Shown one piece after another: positions 34,600 through 46,299 of a stretch of 64,000 bases of DNA. Each line of letters opens with the position of its first letter. Position 1 is the stretch's first letter. This stretch comes from Triatoma infestans. Taxonomy: Eukaryota > Arthropoda > Insecta > Hemiptera > Reduviidae. The stretch lies in contig JAAEAF010006870.1 in NCBI GenBank assembly GCA_011037195.1, positions 1-64,000 on the forward strand. The letters run 5' to 3'. The position numbers and the translations under genes are program-made. The notes under the pieces were generated by a model. It was not told the DNA's origin. It was given only the letters and a program-made list of their open reading frames with translations, and searched no databases.

Positions 34600-36620
34600 G
34601 AAATGATTAATATTTTGATGTCCCTAGAGTTCGATTTATATGAAAACAGACACCCAGGTTCCGGCAAATTCCAATATTTTCAGACAAAAAGTTACAATAT
34701 TTAATAAATAGATCATTTATAAAATTTAATTAATCTATAAAATTAATATTTACAATTTCCCTAAAGATCTACAGATTACTTTTATTTAAACCCTTAAATA
34801 GCAGTAGAAGTTAAAGGATATTTAAAAGAGAGTGAGTAGGTAACATTTCTTCTAGGGTGTTTCTTAAACCAGCCTGCCAATGCCCTCAGGGAGTTGCCAG
34901 ATCGTGATAGAGGGTCGAGTTTATAAGGACGCCCATTTTATTTATATATATATATAGAATACTTTCAATATGGTCTTATAATGTGACTTTACATAATTAT
35001 AAATCAAATTTGCATTGTGGTATACCATCATTAAAGGACAATCTTCTATCCAAGACTACCTATTAGCCAAAGGCTATACAACGTTCAATACACCGGTTAT
35101 CGTCCTGTTATTGTTATCTAATGTTCTGTGATTTACAACAAGCAAATAAATGCCCATGGCGTAAAGAAAAAATTCTAATTCGTTCAGATGAAGTAAATGC
35201 AACTTTACAAATACTTTGTGAGAATATAAGGAAATGCACATCAACATTATATGAGGTTTACGTTGAACTTAAAAGGTCAAAGAAGTCTGACAGAGGTTAC
35301 AAACTGCTAATAAATTATACGAGTAGAAAGTCATATTTTTAATCGGAAATATTCTTCACTTCAGAAATCGTTTTTTGTTCCAATAAATATCTCTGATGTA
35401 AATACCAATATCATTCATTTTTATTTTGTCTTACTGCTATTAAGAGAAAGTATTGTAATGACGGGTTTTTCATTAAACTTGCCATGCAGATTTGGCATAC
35501 CTAACTATGAACTAGTGCTCCTAGACGACACATGGCAAGGAGTAAACAAACAACTTAAATATTTATCTACTTATTGTAACCAAAGTTCCCTTTTAGTAGG
35601 GGGAATTGAGTGGGAATGAGTTCTAGGTCTCGATTGTTTTCACTGGCGTCAGATGAAATTGTCAGAAAGGGATAACTAGTCCCATTCAAAAGTAAATCTG
35701 ATTCACTAAATACAAAAAACAGAATTAATTAAGACAATGGTTACATGTATAATGTTATATTCAGCTGAAATTTCGCCCCCCGCTATATAGTTGAAAGGTG
35801 GAGGTTGGACAGTTGCAATATTTTGAAAACTCATATCATTGGCTGCGAAACATATCTAACCATTATTTTTCCGATTAGAAATAGGTAAGAATCTATTGAA
35901 CGATAGATTTTGTAGCGAATGCTGCGTATAGTTCTGAGATCTCCAATTTGAATGAGGATAGATTACCAAAAATTTGTTAGCAAACGTTGAGAAGTTTAAA
36001 ATTGAATATGGGTGCTGCTTTTAAAATTAATTGGTCCACATAATTTTGGAGCATAGATTAACGTCTACTAGCATGAGTAATTTACAAAACTTTGCAATAG
36101 AATCCAGAATTGCGGAATGCTACTGAAAAAATTAAAAAGCTTGTATGATGTCTCGATAATAGTTCTGTTTTGAATAATTGTAAATTCATGTTTTCATGAA
36201 CATAAGTTCGCTGGGGATGAAGGAATCTTATTTAAATTCAAGAGCCCAAGTATCTAAACTATGATTGAATAAGTCAGCTAAGAATATGACCAACTTAACA
36301 TTTCAGGAATGTTACAAAAGTGATCATATAAATTTCAGGATGATCGTTGCCCAATGTGCACCTGATAACTTACCTATATATTTTTTTAATTAACTGCCAA
36401 ATTTATCAAAACAGAAATAAATAATTTATTAAGAATATAGATGCTATAGGATTGCTTCAAAAATGTGATTTTAATAAATTAAATGAGTTATATTATTTCA
36501 TGAAGGATAGTTATAGAATCCACTTCATACCTCTACTCTTTGCAGACAAAGTCAAATACAATACACATACTTGGGTTTGCGCCCCTACTTAACTGGCGTA
36601 AGCCAAAGGAGAAGAAAAGG
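34600..36620. other. AT-rich stretch, no supported gene
   Basis: A small R fragment (TTTTGTCTTACTGCTATTAA, GAGAAAGTATTGTAATGACG) lies at 35,422-35,462 in minus orientation. The 73-codon frame at 35,121-35,342 is lysine-rich and mildly coding-like, but has no family or splice support. The rest is unassigned. Confidence 0.35.
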
Positions 36621-36621
36621 A

Positions 36622-36810
36622 TAGGCTGAGTGGTATAAGCGCTGGACTAGCAACACGGAGGACCCGGATTCCAATCCAGCATGCTATCTTTAGATTTTCT
36701 CTTCCTAGGAGCGAGCCTCTACATCTCACTGTCTGGTGATGGGCAGTATTGTCCATAGTTGGAGAAAACTGCTTGGAGTCCGGCAGCGCACTGAGAAGGC
36801 TCCAGGGAGC
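36622..36810 (+). repeat. SINE family S1, good copy
   Basis: The tRNA-derived head reads GGCTGAGTGGTATAAGCGCT (A box) and CCCGGATTCCAATCC (B box). It is followed by the S1 body: TAGATTTTCTCTTCCTAGGA, CTCACTGTCTGGTGATGGGC, CTGCTTGGAGTCCGGCAGCG. The body is shared with the copy at 59.9-60.07 kb on the opposite strand. It is not a functional tRNA gene; no cloverleaf 3' half is present. Confidence 0.75.
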
Positions 36811-36984
36811 ACAACAGATTTTTCATGTACAATGCAGTAATCCCCTGTAACAATCTACAATACGTAAAGTTTGGCTCAAGAAATTTACTTTTCTTCATCA
36901 TTTCGTTAACCAAAATTGTACTTAGTTTTTCTCGATCTTTGTTTTCATTTCTCTTTACTTTTATTCTCTCAGCGTTAGAAACAT

Positions 36985-37108
36985 TGCCTAACGTCTGTTG
37001 ACTGAAGGGACACCTGGATGAGAAAATCTAAGAGCAGTGCTGCCAGGACTCAAACCAGCCCCGGCATTCCAATCCTGTACGCTCTGCTATAATCATTATC
37101 CCGCAATA
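36985..37108 (-). repeat. SINE family S1, degraded copy
   Basis: Reverse orientation: GAGAAAATCTAAGAGCAGTG, CAGGACTCAAACCAGCC and CGCTCTGCTATAATCATTAT correspond to the S1 body, B box and A box read backwards. Its A-box end overlaps a block that also matches the jockey element. Confidence 0.55.
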
Positions 37109-38127
37109 GCCCATAGAAACCTGCAATTCTATTAAGGATTATATTATGTTTGAAAAGAAATAATCAATCATAACTAGGTAAATGGCATAAAAAAGTCGTA
37201 GTTTCATAGCAGATGTTTTTATATGTTTAAATTAACAATTTATATGTTTGTTTTTAACAATTTAAATTAAACAATTTCGCGGATTAGATCTTTAAAGTCA
37301 GAAAGAACGTAATTTCAATTATTTTCCTTAGAACAATATGAAACTAAAGAAACGCGAAGTGAAGCGAAATTTGAAATGGACTAGAAGTAGATTTCATTAT
37401 TTTATTTATGAGATCATTAATTAAATATATTATTGGATAATCTGCAATATTAATGCAATATTATTTTCTACTGTATATATTGTTTCATTGTAAAATTAAA
37501 TGAGAAAGTTGTTCATTAATAATTTTGAACACATTCTTCATTGACATTACAACCATGTTATGTGACCAAAATAATTACAGAAATAAAATATTACAATTAC
37601 AGCTGCGCTATACTACTACAAAAAAGAAATTTCAAGGTTAGATCATAATCCTTTCAAACATTGTGTTAATAGTAAATTGAAGAAAATATTGTTGTAATTA
37701 AAGTCGTAACTCAGTCGGATTTACATTGCGTGATTCCATCTTTTACTAAAAGGAGGTAGTCAAATAATAAATTATCTGGTATTTGGACATTATTATTAAA
37801 TAGAAACGTTGGTTACCTAAATATTTCAAAAGTACATGATTAGGTTTTGAATTTTCCCTGACATGTTTGGATAATTGAAAACTAAATGTTTTTTTTAAAT
37901 CAAGTGCGTTATATAAACTGGAAAGATATACTTAGCTTGTTTTATCTTATTATTAGTAACGTGAACGATTCCTATCAAACTTCTGCTGAGATTTCTTTCT
38001 TGACATTCTTCACGAGGACATGGATAATGTTAAAAAATAGCTTGTTCATTTCTTCTTTAGAAGATCCTTTCTCAAACTTCAGTTCTTTCCTGAATTGCCT
38101 GAATGTTTTATGCTCGATTATACCTTA
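37109..38127. other. AT-rich non-coding stretch
   Basis: No supported gene. The 80-codon frame at 37,886-38,128 has no recognisable domain. Confidence 0.35.
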
Positions 38128-38140
38128 AGTTCCTAGCAAC

Positions 38141-39226
38141 TATTCTTCGTTAAACATATCCTAACAATCCTTGAAGATTCCAATTTTCTCGATATGAAGC
38201 AGGCCTTCGATCAAGCATGGCACCCTGGGCTGCTCTGGAAACTTAAAGACATCCATCCAGCCACCTATTACCTCATCCTAAAATCCTACTTATCCGATAG
38301 TTATTCCGAGTATAAATCGGATCATCCTTCTCTTTTTTCAAGCAAACCGAAGCTGAAGTGCCACAAGGCAGCATTCTAGGTCATTCCTTTACCCCGTATG
38401 CACTGCAGACATCCCAACACATCTTGATACCATCCTTCTCACCTATGTAGATTATACTGCTATCCTATAATCATGATCCCACAATAGCCCATGGAAACCT
38501 ACAAATCTACCTCTCCTCCCTAGAAAAACGGTTAAAATAATGGATGATTAAACTTAATGAAACCATGTCCTAAAACTTAACCTTCACTCTTCGTCGTATT
38601 ACTTTCCCACAGTCTTCTACAACTTACTTCCCTTACTAGTGGTTTACTAGTGGTTGCCCGCTATATTGGGCTTTACTTAGACCGAAGACTTACCTAAGAA
38701 TCCTGATATACGAATTAAAAGCATAAAACTAAACAGAGACTTTCGACAACTTAAAAGACTTTTGGACAACAGATCTCAACTCTTTCTTGACTACAAAAGA
38801 CTAATTTAAACATCTATTTTAAAGCCTTTCTGGGCATATGGGATAGAAGCTTGGGTTCGAATAAACGCTGAAATCTTGAAAGCAACTAATCCCTACAATC
38901 CAGAATCCTCTGTAAACGCTCCTTTTTACGTCTCCAACCGAACTATACACCTAAATATTAAGTTGCCCAAACCTGTTACAGGAAATACCATCTTAAGCTA
39001 CAGACATATATAAATCCTCTAGTTCAACACCTGTGTTCTCGAACTCCTCCTGATAACCCTCTTAGACGCCTTAAAAGATAATGGCCTCGTGATTTCCTCT
39101 CAAGTGAAGAGAGTGAATAGTGATTTTGTGTAGTTTTGGAATGTTACCACTGGGTAGCTTCTCCAGTCATTACATAATGTAACCACTGTTTATAGCGCTC
39201 ATTGTAGCATAAATAAAGAGAAAAAA
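38141..39226 (+). mobile_element. jockey non-LTR retrotransposon, 5'-truncated
   Basis: The insertion is bounded by AGTTCCTAGCAAC (38,128-38,140) and AGTTCCTGGCAAC (39,227-39,239), a 13-bp target duplication with one mismatch. It begins inside reverse transcriptase (FLDMKQAFDQAWHPGLLWKL) and continues with YYLILKSYLSD and the TADIP block. The active-site word is TYVDYTAIL where jockey has TYADDTAIL, so the catalytic pair is lost. The downstream KPFWAYG-like and VSNRTIH-like words are frameshifted. The 3' end has AATAAAGAG and an A run. Jockey elements use an encoded endonuclease and RT for target-primed insertion; this copy is dead. Confidence 0.88.
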
Positions 39227-39239
39227 AGTTCCTGGCAAC

Positions 39240-39725
39240 AAATTAGATAAATAAAATAATAGTATATTAACAATGTGAAACAACATAAATAGTGTCGCGT
39301 CATATTAAAATATATAAAAATGGAATGTACTAATTCAGTTTACCGAGTCACGAATGACTCCCTGTGTTTATGAATAAATCTTATATAATCGAAATTAAAT
39401 AATAATTAGTGGCACATTTTTTTTTAAATTTTTTTTCTTGCTCAGTCTTAAAGGTTAGAATGAATGTTACTTACATAAAAATATATATGTATACACTTGA
39501 AGATTTCAAAATTAATTATTAGTTTTTGTTTAAAGAAAGTTATAATTATGTACTCTTTTATTTATATATATGATATATGCATTTCAACATTTCCAACCAA
39601 ACAGTCTGAATATTGTATTCTAAATTGATTTTCTAAATTTTTTAAAAATTAGCGACAATTGAATCTTCCATTTCAGTCATATGAAATGTGCTTTGCCACT
39701 TGTTCATCTTTATATAATCCCATTA
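39240..39725. other. AT-rich non-coding stretch
   Basis: Nothing recognised. Confidence 0.4.
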
Positions 39726-39728
39726 TAA

Positions 39729-39934
39729 AGCGGCCTCTACACGGTCAATATTATTGTCAATATCAGTATTGACAATATAACCATCAATACTCGTGCTAAC
39801 CAATCACAAACTTCGTTACTTCAATAATATTGATCGTGTAAGGTAATGAAGTATTGTGATTGGTTAGCACGAGTATTGATGGTTATATTGTCAATACTGA
39901 TATTGACAATATTATTGACCGTGTAGAGGCCGCT
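39729..39934. mobile_element. Palindromic MITE flanked by TAA
   Basis: A 206-base unit consists of two nearly perfect inverted arms of about 90 bases around a spacer of about 20. The ends are AGCGGCCTCTACACGGTCAA and its complement. TAA lies on both sides (39,726-39,728 and 39,935-39,937). Within each arm a smaller palindrome (TATTGTCAATATCAGTATTG) is nested. The very high arm identity suggests recent insertion or hairpin-templated correction. Short length and TAA target fit a PIF/Harbinger-type MITE. Confidence 0.8.
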
Positions 39935-39939
39935 TAATA

Positions 39940-41205
39940 CCTCCCAAAATTGTTGTTTGTTTTCTTAATACTATGAAATAATATTTTCAATGTTTTATGA
40001 TCTCACAGTAACAATTCTCTTCTGCTATTTACAAAAATAATCCTTGAATATTCTAAATCCGTGTTTTCACCTTATTATCCCATGAAATAATAGTTTGTGT
40101 TTATTGCCTGCAGCGATAATTCACTCGTAAAAAAGACCTCCTAGGTTGTGAAAGTAAATACAATTTAGTAAGAGCATTTAAATATGATATTCATATAAAA
40201 AGAATAATATGTAATAGTGCTTTTTTTTTTCATTTCTTTTTCTTTTTTAATCTTCATTGTTGGTTGATTTTATTTATTAATTCCATACGATGAAATTTAA
40301 ATTGGAAATTATCGTAAATTTTGTTCTCTTGTAGTTATTATAATAGAGAGAGAGTCTATTATTTCATTGTTATTTTAATTTTTGTTTGCATTCAATTCTT
40401 TAAAAGTTCAACATATTTTACAAGAATTCTTGATAATTATAAAGAAAGGGATTATTTAATTATATATGTACATAAAAATAAATAAATCTATTTCGTACTC
40501 TTGTACATTTTTTAAACCGAAAAAATATTGTATCTATTATTTCCTATTATTAAATTTTTTCAAATGTGTAATTGGATTTAAATTGAGGAACAATTTTTTC
40601 ATGATAGGTCGAAGAATTCCATAAGGCACAACGAAACGATATTAATGAATCACATTCGCAACTTCGACATACTAACAACTTTGTACATCTTTTTACAGCA
40701 AATTTATAAAATTTTCAACATTACATGCCTAGCACTGCAATATAGCTAACGTATCGCTGAAACATTGAACACAACGCTATAATAATTCAATATTGCTTTA
40801 CATATTATCTTAGAACAGTAGTTCCCTAGGGTTGCAGCATCATCAAACAGATCGCTGAAATATCCCACATAGCATTGCAGCAACCAACATAATGCTGCAA
40901 TTTTCTACAGTATTGTAAAGATAGTTACCGCGATCTTCGACAATGTTATGTTTTGATAAGTAATCCAACTTAGCGTAGCAGCAAGCCCTCAAATTGTCTT
41001 TACACAAACAAATTTTTCAGGAGATGAAATATTGAGGTGAGACGTCTTGTCTTAAGAGACTCGTCAAGATACATTACATGATCTTGTCACGACACACCAG
41101 CTTCAAGTACCTAAATGCCCTAAAAGCTTTCGCTTATTCGTTTTTGTTAATTTTATACCAAGTTGTAATTTTAATGTGAATTAAAAATCCAACTCGGAAT
41201 TGCAG
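39940..41205. other. AT-rich stretch with a degenerate GCAGCA-rich patch
   Basis: Between 40,720 and 40,985 short words recur irregularly (TTGCAGCA, ATCGCTGAAA, CAACATAATGCTGCA). They suggest an old tandem or dispersed repeat. No gene is supported. Confidence 0.3.
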
Positions 41206-41209
41206 GCTC

Positions 41210-41520
41210 CAAAGAAAGTACAAACACCAACTAAACGTTCCGGAAACAAGTCTTTATAGAAAACCTCATATTTATAACATTTGCACTATAATTTCTATTC
41301 TGAAAGTTTCGAACCGCTTGCCAAAAATCTTTTGATTTTAAAGCAGAATTGAAAGCTTCTTGGACCTCTCAAAAATAATTGTTTTTCGCTAAACGTACAA
41401 TATTTTTATAAGTTTTTTTAGCATTTAAGGATAGCTTCAACAAACCATCACTAAATGAATTCTTTTTACAAATTTTATAAAGTTTTCTAACTAAATTTTT
41501 TATTTTTTACATTCAAAAAA
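41210..41520 (-). mobile_element. LINE-A endonuclease-RT linker fragment
   Basis: The minus strand reads KICKKNSFSDGLLKLSLNAK, KTYKNIVRLAKNNYF, a stop, then EVQEAFNSALKSKDFWQAVR and NFQNRNYS. This is the lysine- and aromatic-rich linker that follows the endonuclease in LINE-A-like elements ('KDFW..VR.F'). No RT or 3' end follows it. Confidence 0.5.
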
Positions 41521-41654
41521 GAACCACTTATAATTATTCTTATTATAATTATTATTATTACTCATATATCTTTATGATGTTGAAGTATACCACTGTCAAG
41601 GACTGCAGACTTAATTGTTCCTTAATATATAATTCCAAATTATTAAATTTTCCA

Positions 41655-42263
41655 TTGCCATTTCCTTCGTTAGGCTATTAGGGCGGATCGGCTATTAGGG
41701 CGGATTGGGTGGGATCCTCCTTAACTTTTTGTGATCCCGAGCCGCTCTTGTGTCACTAAGAGGTTCTGTGTTAGTCAGATTAGACTTTGGGAGAGAGAGT
41801 TTTGAAGAAATGCTGGGCGGTCACACAGGGGTTTCTCAGGCTAAAAGATTTATCAAAGGGACTAAGCAGGGGGTTTCAGGCTACCTCCTGTCTCTTAGTA
41901 GGATAGGACTGAGGACCTTGGTGGATGTAGGAACTGGACACCCATGGGTGGCCAGTCATTTGCATAATATAGGGAGGACGTCTAGTCCCATATGTCAGAA
42001 CTGTGATGATGTAGTTAGGGAAACGGGGGAAAGATTGTATCACTATTTATGTCAGAGTCCCCGTTTCGCTGGTACCGGGTTTTGTGTATTTGGGAGGGCA
42101 TCGCTCTCGCAGGATTGCCTGGGAGGCTTGGAGCTGAAAGAATTTTAGGATACAGTAGACAAACCGGTAGACTACCGGAGGATTAGGGTGATAATTTGTG
42201 GGGGAAATTGGGGGGGGATAAAAGCCACATAGGATTAGGTCCTGGGCCGACAGGCACCCAGTT

Positions 42264-42265
<2 letters not shown>
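41655..42265 (+). mobile_element. RNase H-type LINE, C-terminal fragment
   Basis: The open frame 41,750-42,148 reads GGHTGVSQAKRFIKGT, LLSLSRIGLRTLVDVGTGH, then a cysteine motif ICQNCDDVVRETGERLYHYL ending in C. This is the region after the RNase H domain of I/R1-like LINEs, where 'TGH..va.Hl..iG....C..C....ET..H.l..C' is conserved. The sequence is more GC-rich than its surroundings and ends directly in an (AAT)n tail, as I-type elements often do. Confidence 0.65.
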
Positions 42266-42329
<64 letters not shown>

Positions 42330-42331
42330 GC
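42266..42331 (+). repeat. (AAT)n microsatellite, LINE tail
   Basis: About 21 uninterrupted AAT units directly follow the RNase H-type LINE fragment. They are best read as its 3' tail, possibly expanded by slippage. Confidence 0.85.
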
Positions 42332-42364
42332 TATGTCAAACTAAGTTTACTATAAGTTAGTGCG

Positions 42365-42580
42365 TTAATAATTCATCCCTCAAGAAAGAAAGCTCTTCCA
42401 GTCTTCTAAAACATTCTAGAACCAACTTGGACGTGAAAACACTTGAACTCACAGCCTTCAATACAGCTTGACTGTCCGAGCAGATACGAATAAGTTGTAA
42501 GTTAGCGTTAAGTATCCACTCATCTAAAATACAATTAAGTTCAAAATACAGTTCAAATCTGAAATTATGATACCATGATA
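42365..42580 (-). mobile_element. RNase H domain fragment of a LINE
   Basis: The minus strand reads EWILNANLQLIRICSDSQAV, LKAVSSSVFTSKLVLECFRR, LEELSFLRDELL. SDSQAV/LKA is the second-aspartate motif of RNase H ('i.SDSqaal.al'). It faces the plus-strand fragment at 41.7-42.3 kb in inverted orientation across the (AAT)n tract. Confidence 0.55.
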
Positions 42581-42599
42581 TCGCAAACTAATCTTAGAG

Positions 42600-44255
42600 A
42601 AAAATCAAGGGTCTATTCATACTTTCGGTTTTGCAAGTAAAGAAAGGATATACTGCCGCATATGAAAGAGAGGCATCCAAATTGCAAGATCACAAATGAA
42701 TCCAGCCTCCAGTGCCACCTTTCGTTTAGCCTCCCGTAAAGATTCTTATGAAATTTTACAGTAATTGTACTTTATAAATAACTTTGGTCCTTGAATGATT
42801 TCTTCTTGCCTTTTTAATCAATCCAATTACACTAAATCACTATAATAAGTAATTCTTTCAAATCAATTGCCTAGTAAAATATAAATACCACCACACCTAA
42901 ACCTAAAATGCAATTTTATATTTTAATTATTAATAATTTGCATTTATTTATTATCAAAAAATTTAAAATGGAAACATTTTACTGATTTCTAGCAGGTTAG
43001 ATGGTTGCGGCTCATACTTCACCGGTAACATAAAATTCATTTACTTATATGTTTACTTAATGTTACTTACATTCATTTAATTATAGAAATATTTCTATAA
43101 TCTACTGTGAATATACCGGTCAAAAAAGATTTCCTGTTATTGTTATAAATGAAGGAAATTATTAGTTCATTTGTCTTTTCAAACATAAAACACGTTTACA
43201 AAAATAAATAAAGGAATCCATTTTTACTTTTTTGCACCCAGATTTTTTTATCACTAAATGTATTCTTAAAATGGTTAAAAACAATAATTGAAAATTATGT
43301 TTTGGTATCATTAAAATGTTATACCGACTAATAAGCCACTATATTTTTTTTTGTATTCTGAAATTATACATAATGCCATTAAAATGTTTTAACATTATAT
43401 TAAATTGCTGTTCCATGTTTTTCACTAAACATATAACCAAAACAGTGCATGAAATCATATTTAATTTTTGGTTAAATATTAAAGCCATTACCAGTTGCTG
43501 TACTTGTGCTGCCCTTTGATCGACTAAAGCCTAGTCTATTTTTGTAATCTAATCCTCTAATGCCTCCTAATAATTATTAATTTTAATATAAAATGAATAT
43601 TAACTAGAAAGCCAATAACCTTGATAGTGTCTTATAACAATTGATTGCTATAATTTCCAAACACAATGAAACTTTGTTAAATAATAATAATAATAATAAT
43701 AATAATATATATATATATAAAATAGTATAATTTACTTAGGAATTCAGTTGATTACTTTAATATGTTTAACAATGACCTTCACTACGATAATATTACTACA
43801 ATGACTGGTTGTAATGAAGATGACACCTTATACTACAATTATATGAACAGGAAACCCGCTATATTTCATTCTTATTGTTATATAAATACTAAGTTTATTT
43901 CCGTATTCAATTTCAAATCTCGATAACTAAAAACAAACTTCAACAAACTAGTTGTCTGTTTAGTTTCGTGTTGTTTTTTTTTTTAGTTGAAAATTTAAAA
44001 CCATTTATTATACATATTATAATTCTAGTTACAATTTCAATAATACTGAGGTCGAAGTTAATAATTTCCATGAAATGTTCTGGTAATGAAAGTAGTTGGG
44101 TTATTTTATCTTCCTAGATAAGATGTACAATGCATATTTATTTTCTAAATCTTATTTCTAAAGACTTATTTACGCAGAACTTATTAGCTTTCCCCCCTTA
44201 TTCCTGGTAAGATGCGAGTATTACGATCGTAACAAATATTATGAAATGAATTTTC
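42600..44255. other. AT-rich stretch with an (AAT)n(AT)n tract
   Basis: An AAT run followed by (AT)n lies at 43,681-43,720. A short R 3' terminus in minus orientation (CTTTCCCCCCTTATTCCTGG, TAAGATGCGAGTATTACGAT) lies at 44,185-44,235. No gene is supported. Confidence 0.35.
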
Positions 44256-44273
44256 TCAATTATAGGTCCATCT

Positions 44274-45680
44274 GAATGAATGAATGAAATCTGTTTATTA
44301 ATTGAAAATAAATTACATAATACTCGTACTTCTATAAAACAAATAATTACAATTCATAGACATGGAATACATCCGTCTGTCGAGGTCTGTGTTATCAATT
44401 ACTTTATGAAGAATACAATAAAAAAAATACATAAAAACAAATTGTAATGATATATAAGCGGAACAATCGATATAAGTTAACATATTAACTGTATTATAAA
44501 AAAAAAATAAAATGAAATACAAGAAAAATTAAAATAACTAAAAAATAAATCTTTATAATAATGATTGTTTGCGATAAACTAAGGCATATTGCACAAACTT
44601 TACTAACTGGAACCAGTTTACTGCTCTCAGTAAGTCAAGCACTTCATCCTTGGTACATGAATCCTTGCCTCACCAGCGTACCCTTAATTATTGCAATCCC
44701 TCACATATACCAATAAAGTGCAAGGTATCCTCTTTTTGTTCAAAATTGCACAGAGGACATACATAAGCACTCTCCTGCTTCCACGGTTTGCAATTCAGAT
44801 TTAATAGTTCAGCCCTGCACTTAAATATTAAAGTCATAGCTCGTCCGTCAAACTCATTGTTTATATATGGGGTATACATACTGAGAGCGCAGAGTTCTAA
44901 ATATAGGTTGAATCTAGACTCTAAACATCTTTTAAAAATACATTGTTGCTCTGACTCTTCTACAATCTGTCTAACGGTTCTTAATTCTTTCCGTAGCTCA
45001 GTAATATTAGAAATATCTATTTGGATGCCATAACTTTGCCCCAGCTCCAACCACCTTCTGTACCAATAAACTTTTTTAGAAATAACTTCTCTGGCTAAAA
45101 TGTGAGGCAAACGACAAGCAGGCAATTCCAAAACTTTTGTTACATAAGCAAAGTGGACTTTTAGCGTAAGGGAATAGATTGAATTAATACCCGTTTCGTA
45201 TGCCAGAATATAGTTGGGGGCATATTTCGGCAATAAAAATACTTTTTTGATAAACAGCCGTTTTAATTTCTCAAGCTGGTCGTACGGCTTGAAATCCCAA
45301 GCTTGGCTGCCATTACTTATTATCGTCCGAGACACCGATTTATACACCTCCAATTTAGTTGAATAAGGAATATCCTTTTTCATCATAAAACCGTCCCAAG
45401 CTGCATTCAAACCAAACTTCTCCTGATTCACCCTCTCCGAGAAGTGGCGGCCGAGAGATAGTCCGGGGGTCAGGTCATACTACCCCGAAAGATAGTCCGG
45501 GGTCCTCTCATACTTAGACGGTCTACCTACCTCCATTTCGAAAAACTGTAATTTTTGATTTGGCAAGATTTATACTCAAATTCCACGCCTGACAATACTG
45601 TTCCAAATTATTAATCATTCTCTGCAGCTTTACTGGGGTGGGTGCCAAAATTACCACGTCATCCGCATACAAGAGACATC
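44274..45680 (-). mobile_element. LINE-A retrotransposon, 5'-truncated, 14-bp target duplication
   Basis: The insertion lies between two perfect copies of TTATAGGTCCATCT (44,260-44,273 and 45,681-45,694). On the minus strand it begins at the RT active site (LYADDVV), continues with WNLSINLAKSK, and then has a 247-codon open frame at 44,688-45,431: FGLNAAWDGFMMKKDIPYST, SQAWDFKPYDQLEKLKRLFI, LPKYAPNYILAYETGINSIY and the C-terminal CPLCNFEQKEDTLHFIGIC. The long open frame and the perfect duplication indicate a relatively young copy. A local duplication (AGATAGTCCGGGG twice) at 45,454-45,500 breaks the frame. The 3' end is (ATTC)n near 44,274-44,290. Confidence 0.9.
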
Positions 45681-45749
45681 TTATAGGTCCATCTATATAT
45701 ACGCATCCACGCTGAAAAGCTTAGGAGCTTAAGACAAAGAAGAAGAAGA

Positions 45750-46290
45750 CGAAATTTTCACCGGAAATACATGTTTTGAGGTCTCATGAGTTCGAAAAAA
45801 ATGTTTTTAACCAATGATCTCTGTGTTTATGTGTTAAAGGGAAGTTCAAACTTGATTATGTGTAGATACCACAACTGCATCAGGCAGGGAAAATTTCCGA
45901 CAAAATCAATTTCAATGGAAAGTGTTTCTTTACTAAATGATCGATTCAGTTTTTCTCAAAAATCGCCACAGCGATTTTTTTAATTTTATTTGAAACATTC
46001 TTTCAGGAAAATTGATTGTTTAGAGATTCTGAGTGAAAACAACCGTCATGCTTTCTTCTGCTAAAGTGCAACATTAGTAGAATTTATGGTTTTACCGTCC
46101 ACATTATATTAATGTACAATAGAAGCATTGAAATGAATTCCAAATTTTAAAGAAAACTCGTTTAACCAAAAGTTTGACTTTACAGAATAAGTTTTGCATT
46201 TTTTTTGAAATTTTTTAGAAAATTGTCTATAACTATTTTCTTTAAACTTGGAATGATCGTTTTTCCACAAGAAAAAAGGGAAAAAGTGGA
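45750..46290 (-). repeat. R element, degraded
   Basis: ATTTTCACCGGAAATACATG, TTTTGAGGTC and TCAAAAATCGCC in order match R in minus orientation. The terminal hairpin is lost. Confidence 0.5.
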
Positions 46291-46299
46291 CATTAGATG

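Noticed and set aside
35121..35342. 73-codon lysine-rich frame
   Set aside because: Slightly coding-like but without splice sites, signal or family; not enough to call a gene.
36622..36700. Apparent tRNA gene
   Set aside because: The A and B boxes are present, but the 3' acceptor half of the cloverleaf is missing and the same body follows in other copies, so it is a SINE head.
39729..39934. microRNA-type hairpin gene
   Set aside because: The hairpin is explained by MITE inverted arms with TAA target duplication; nothing marks a processed arm.
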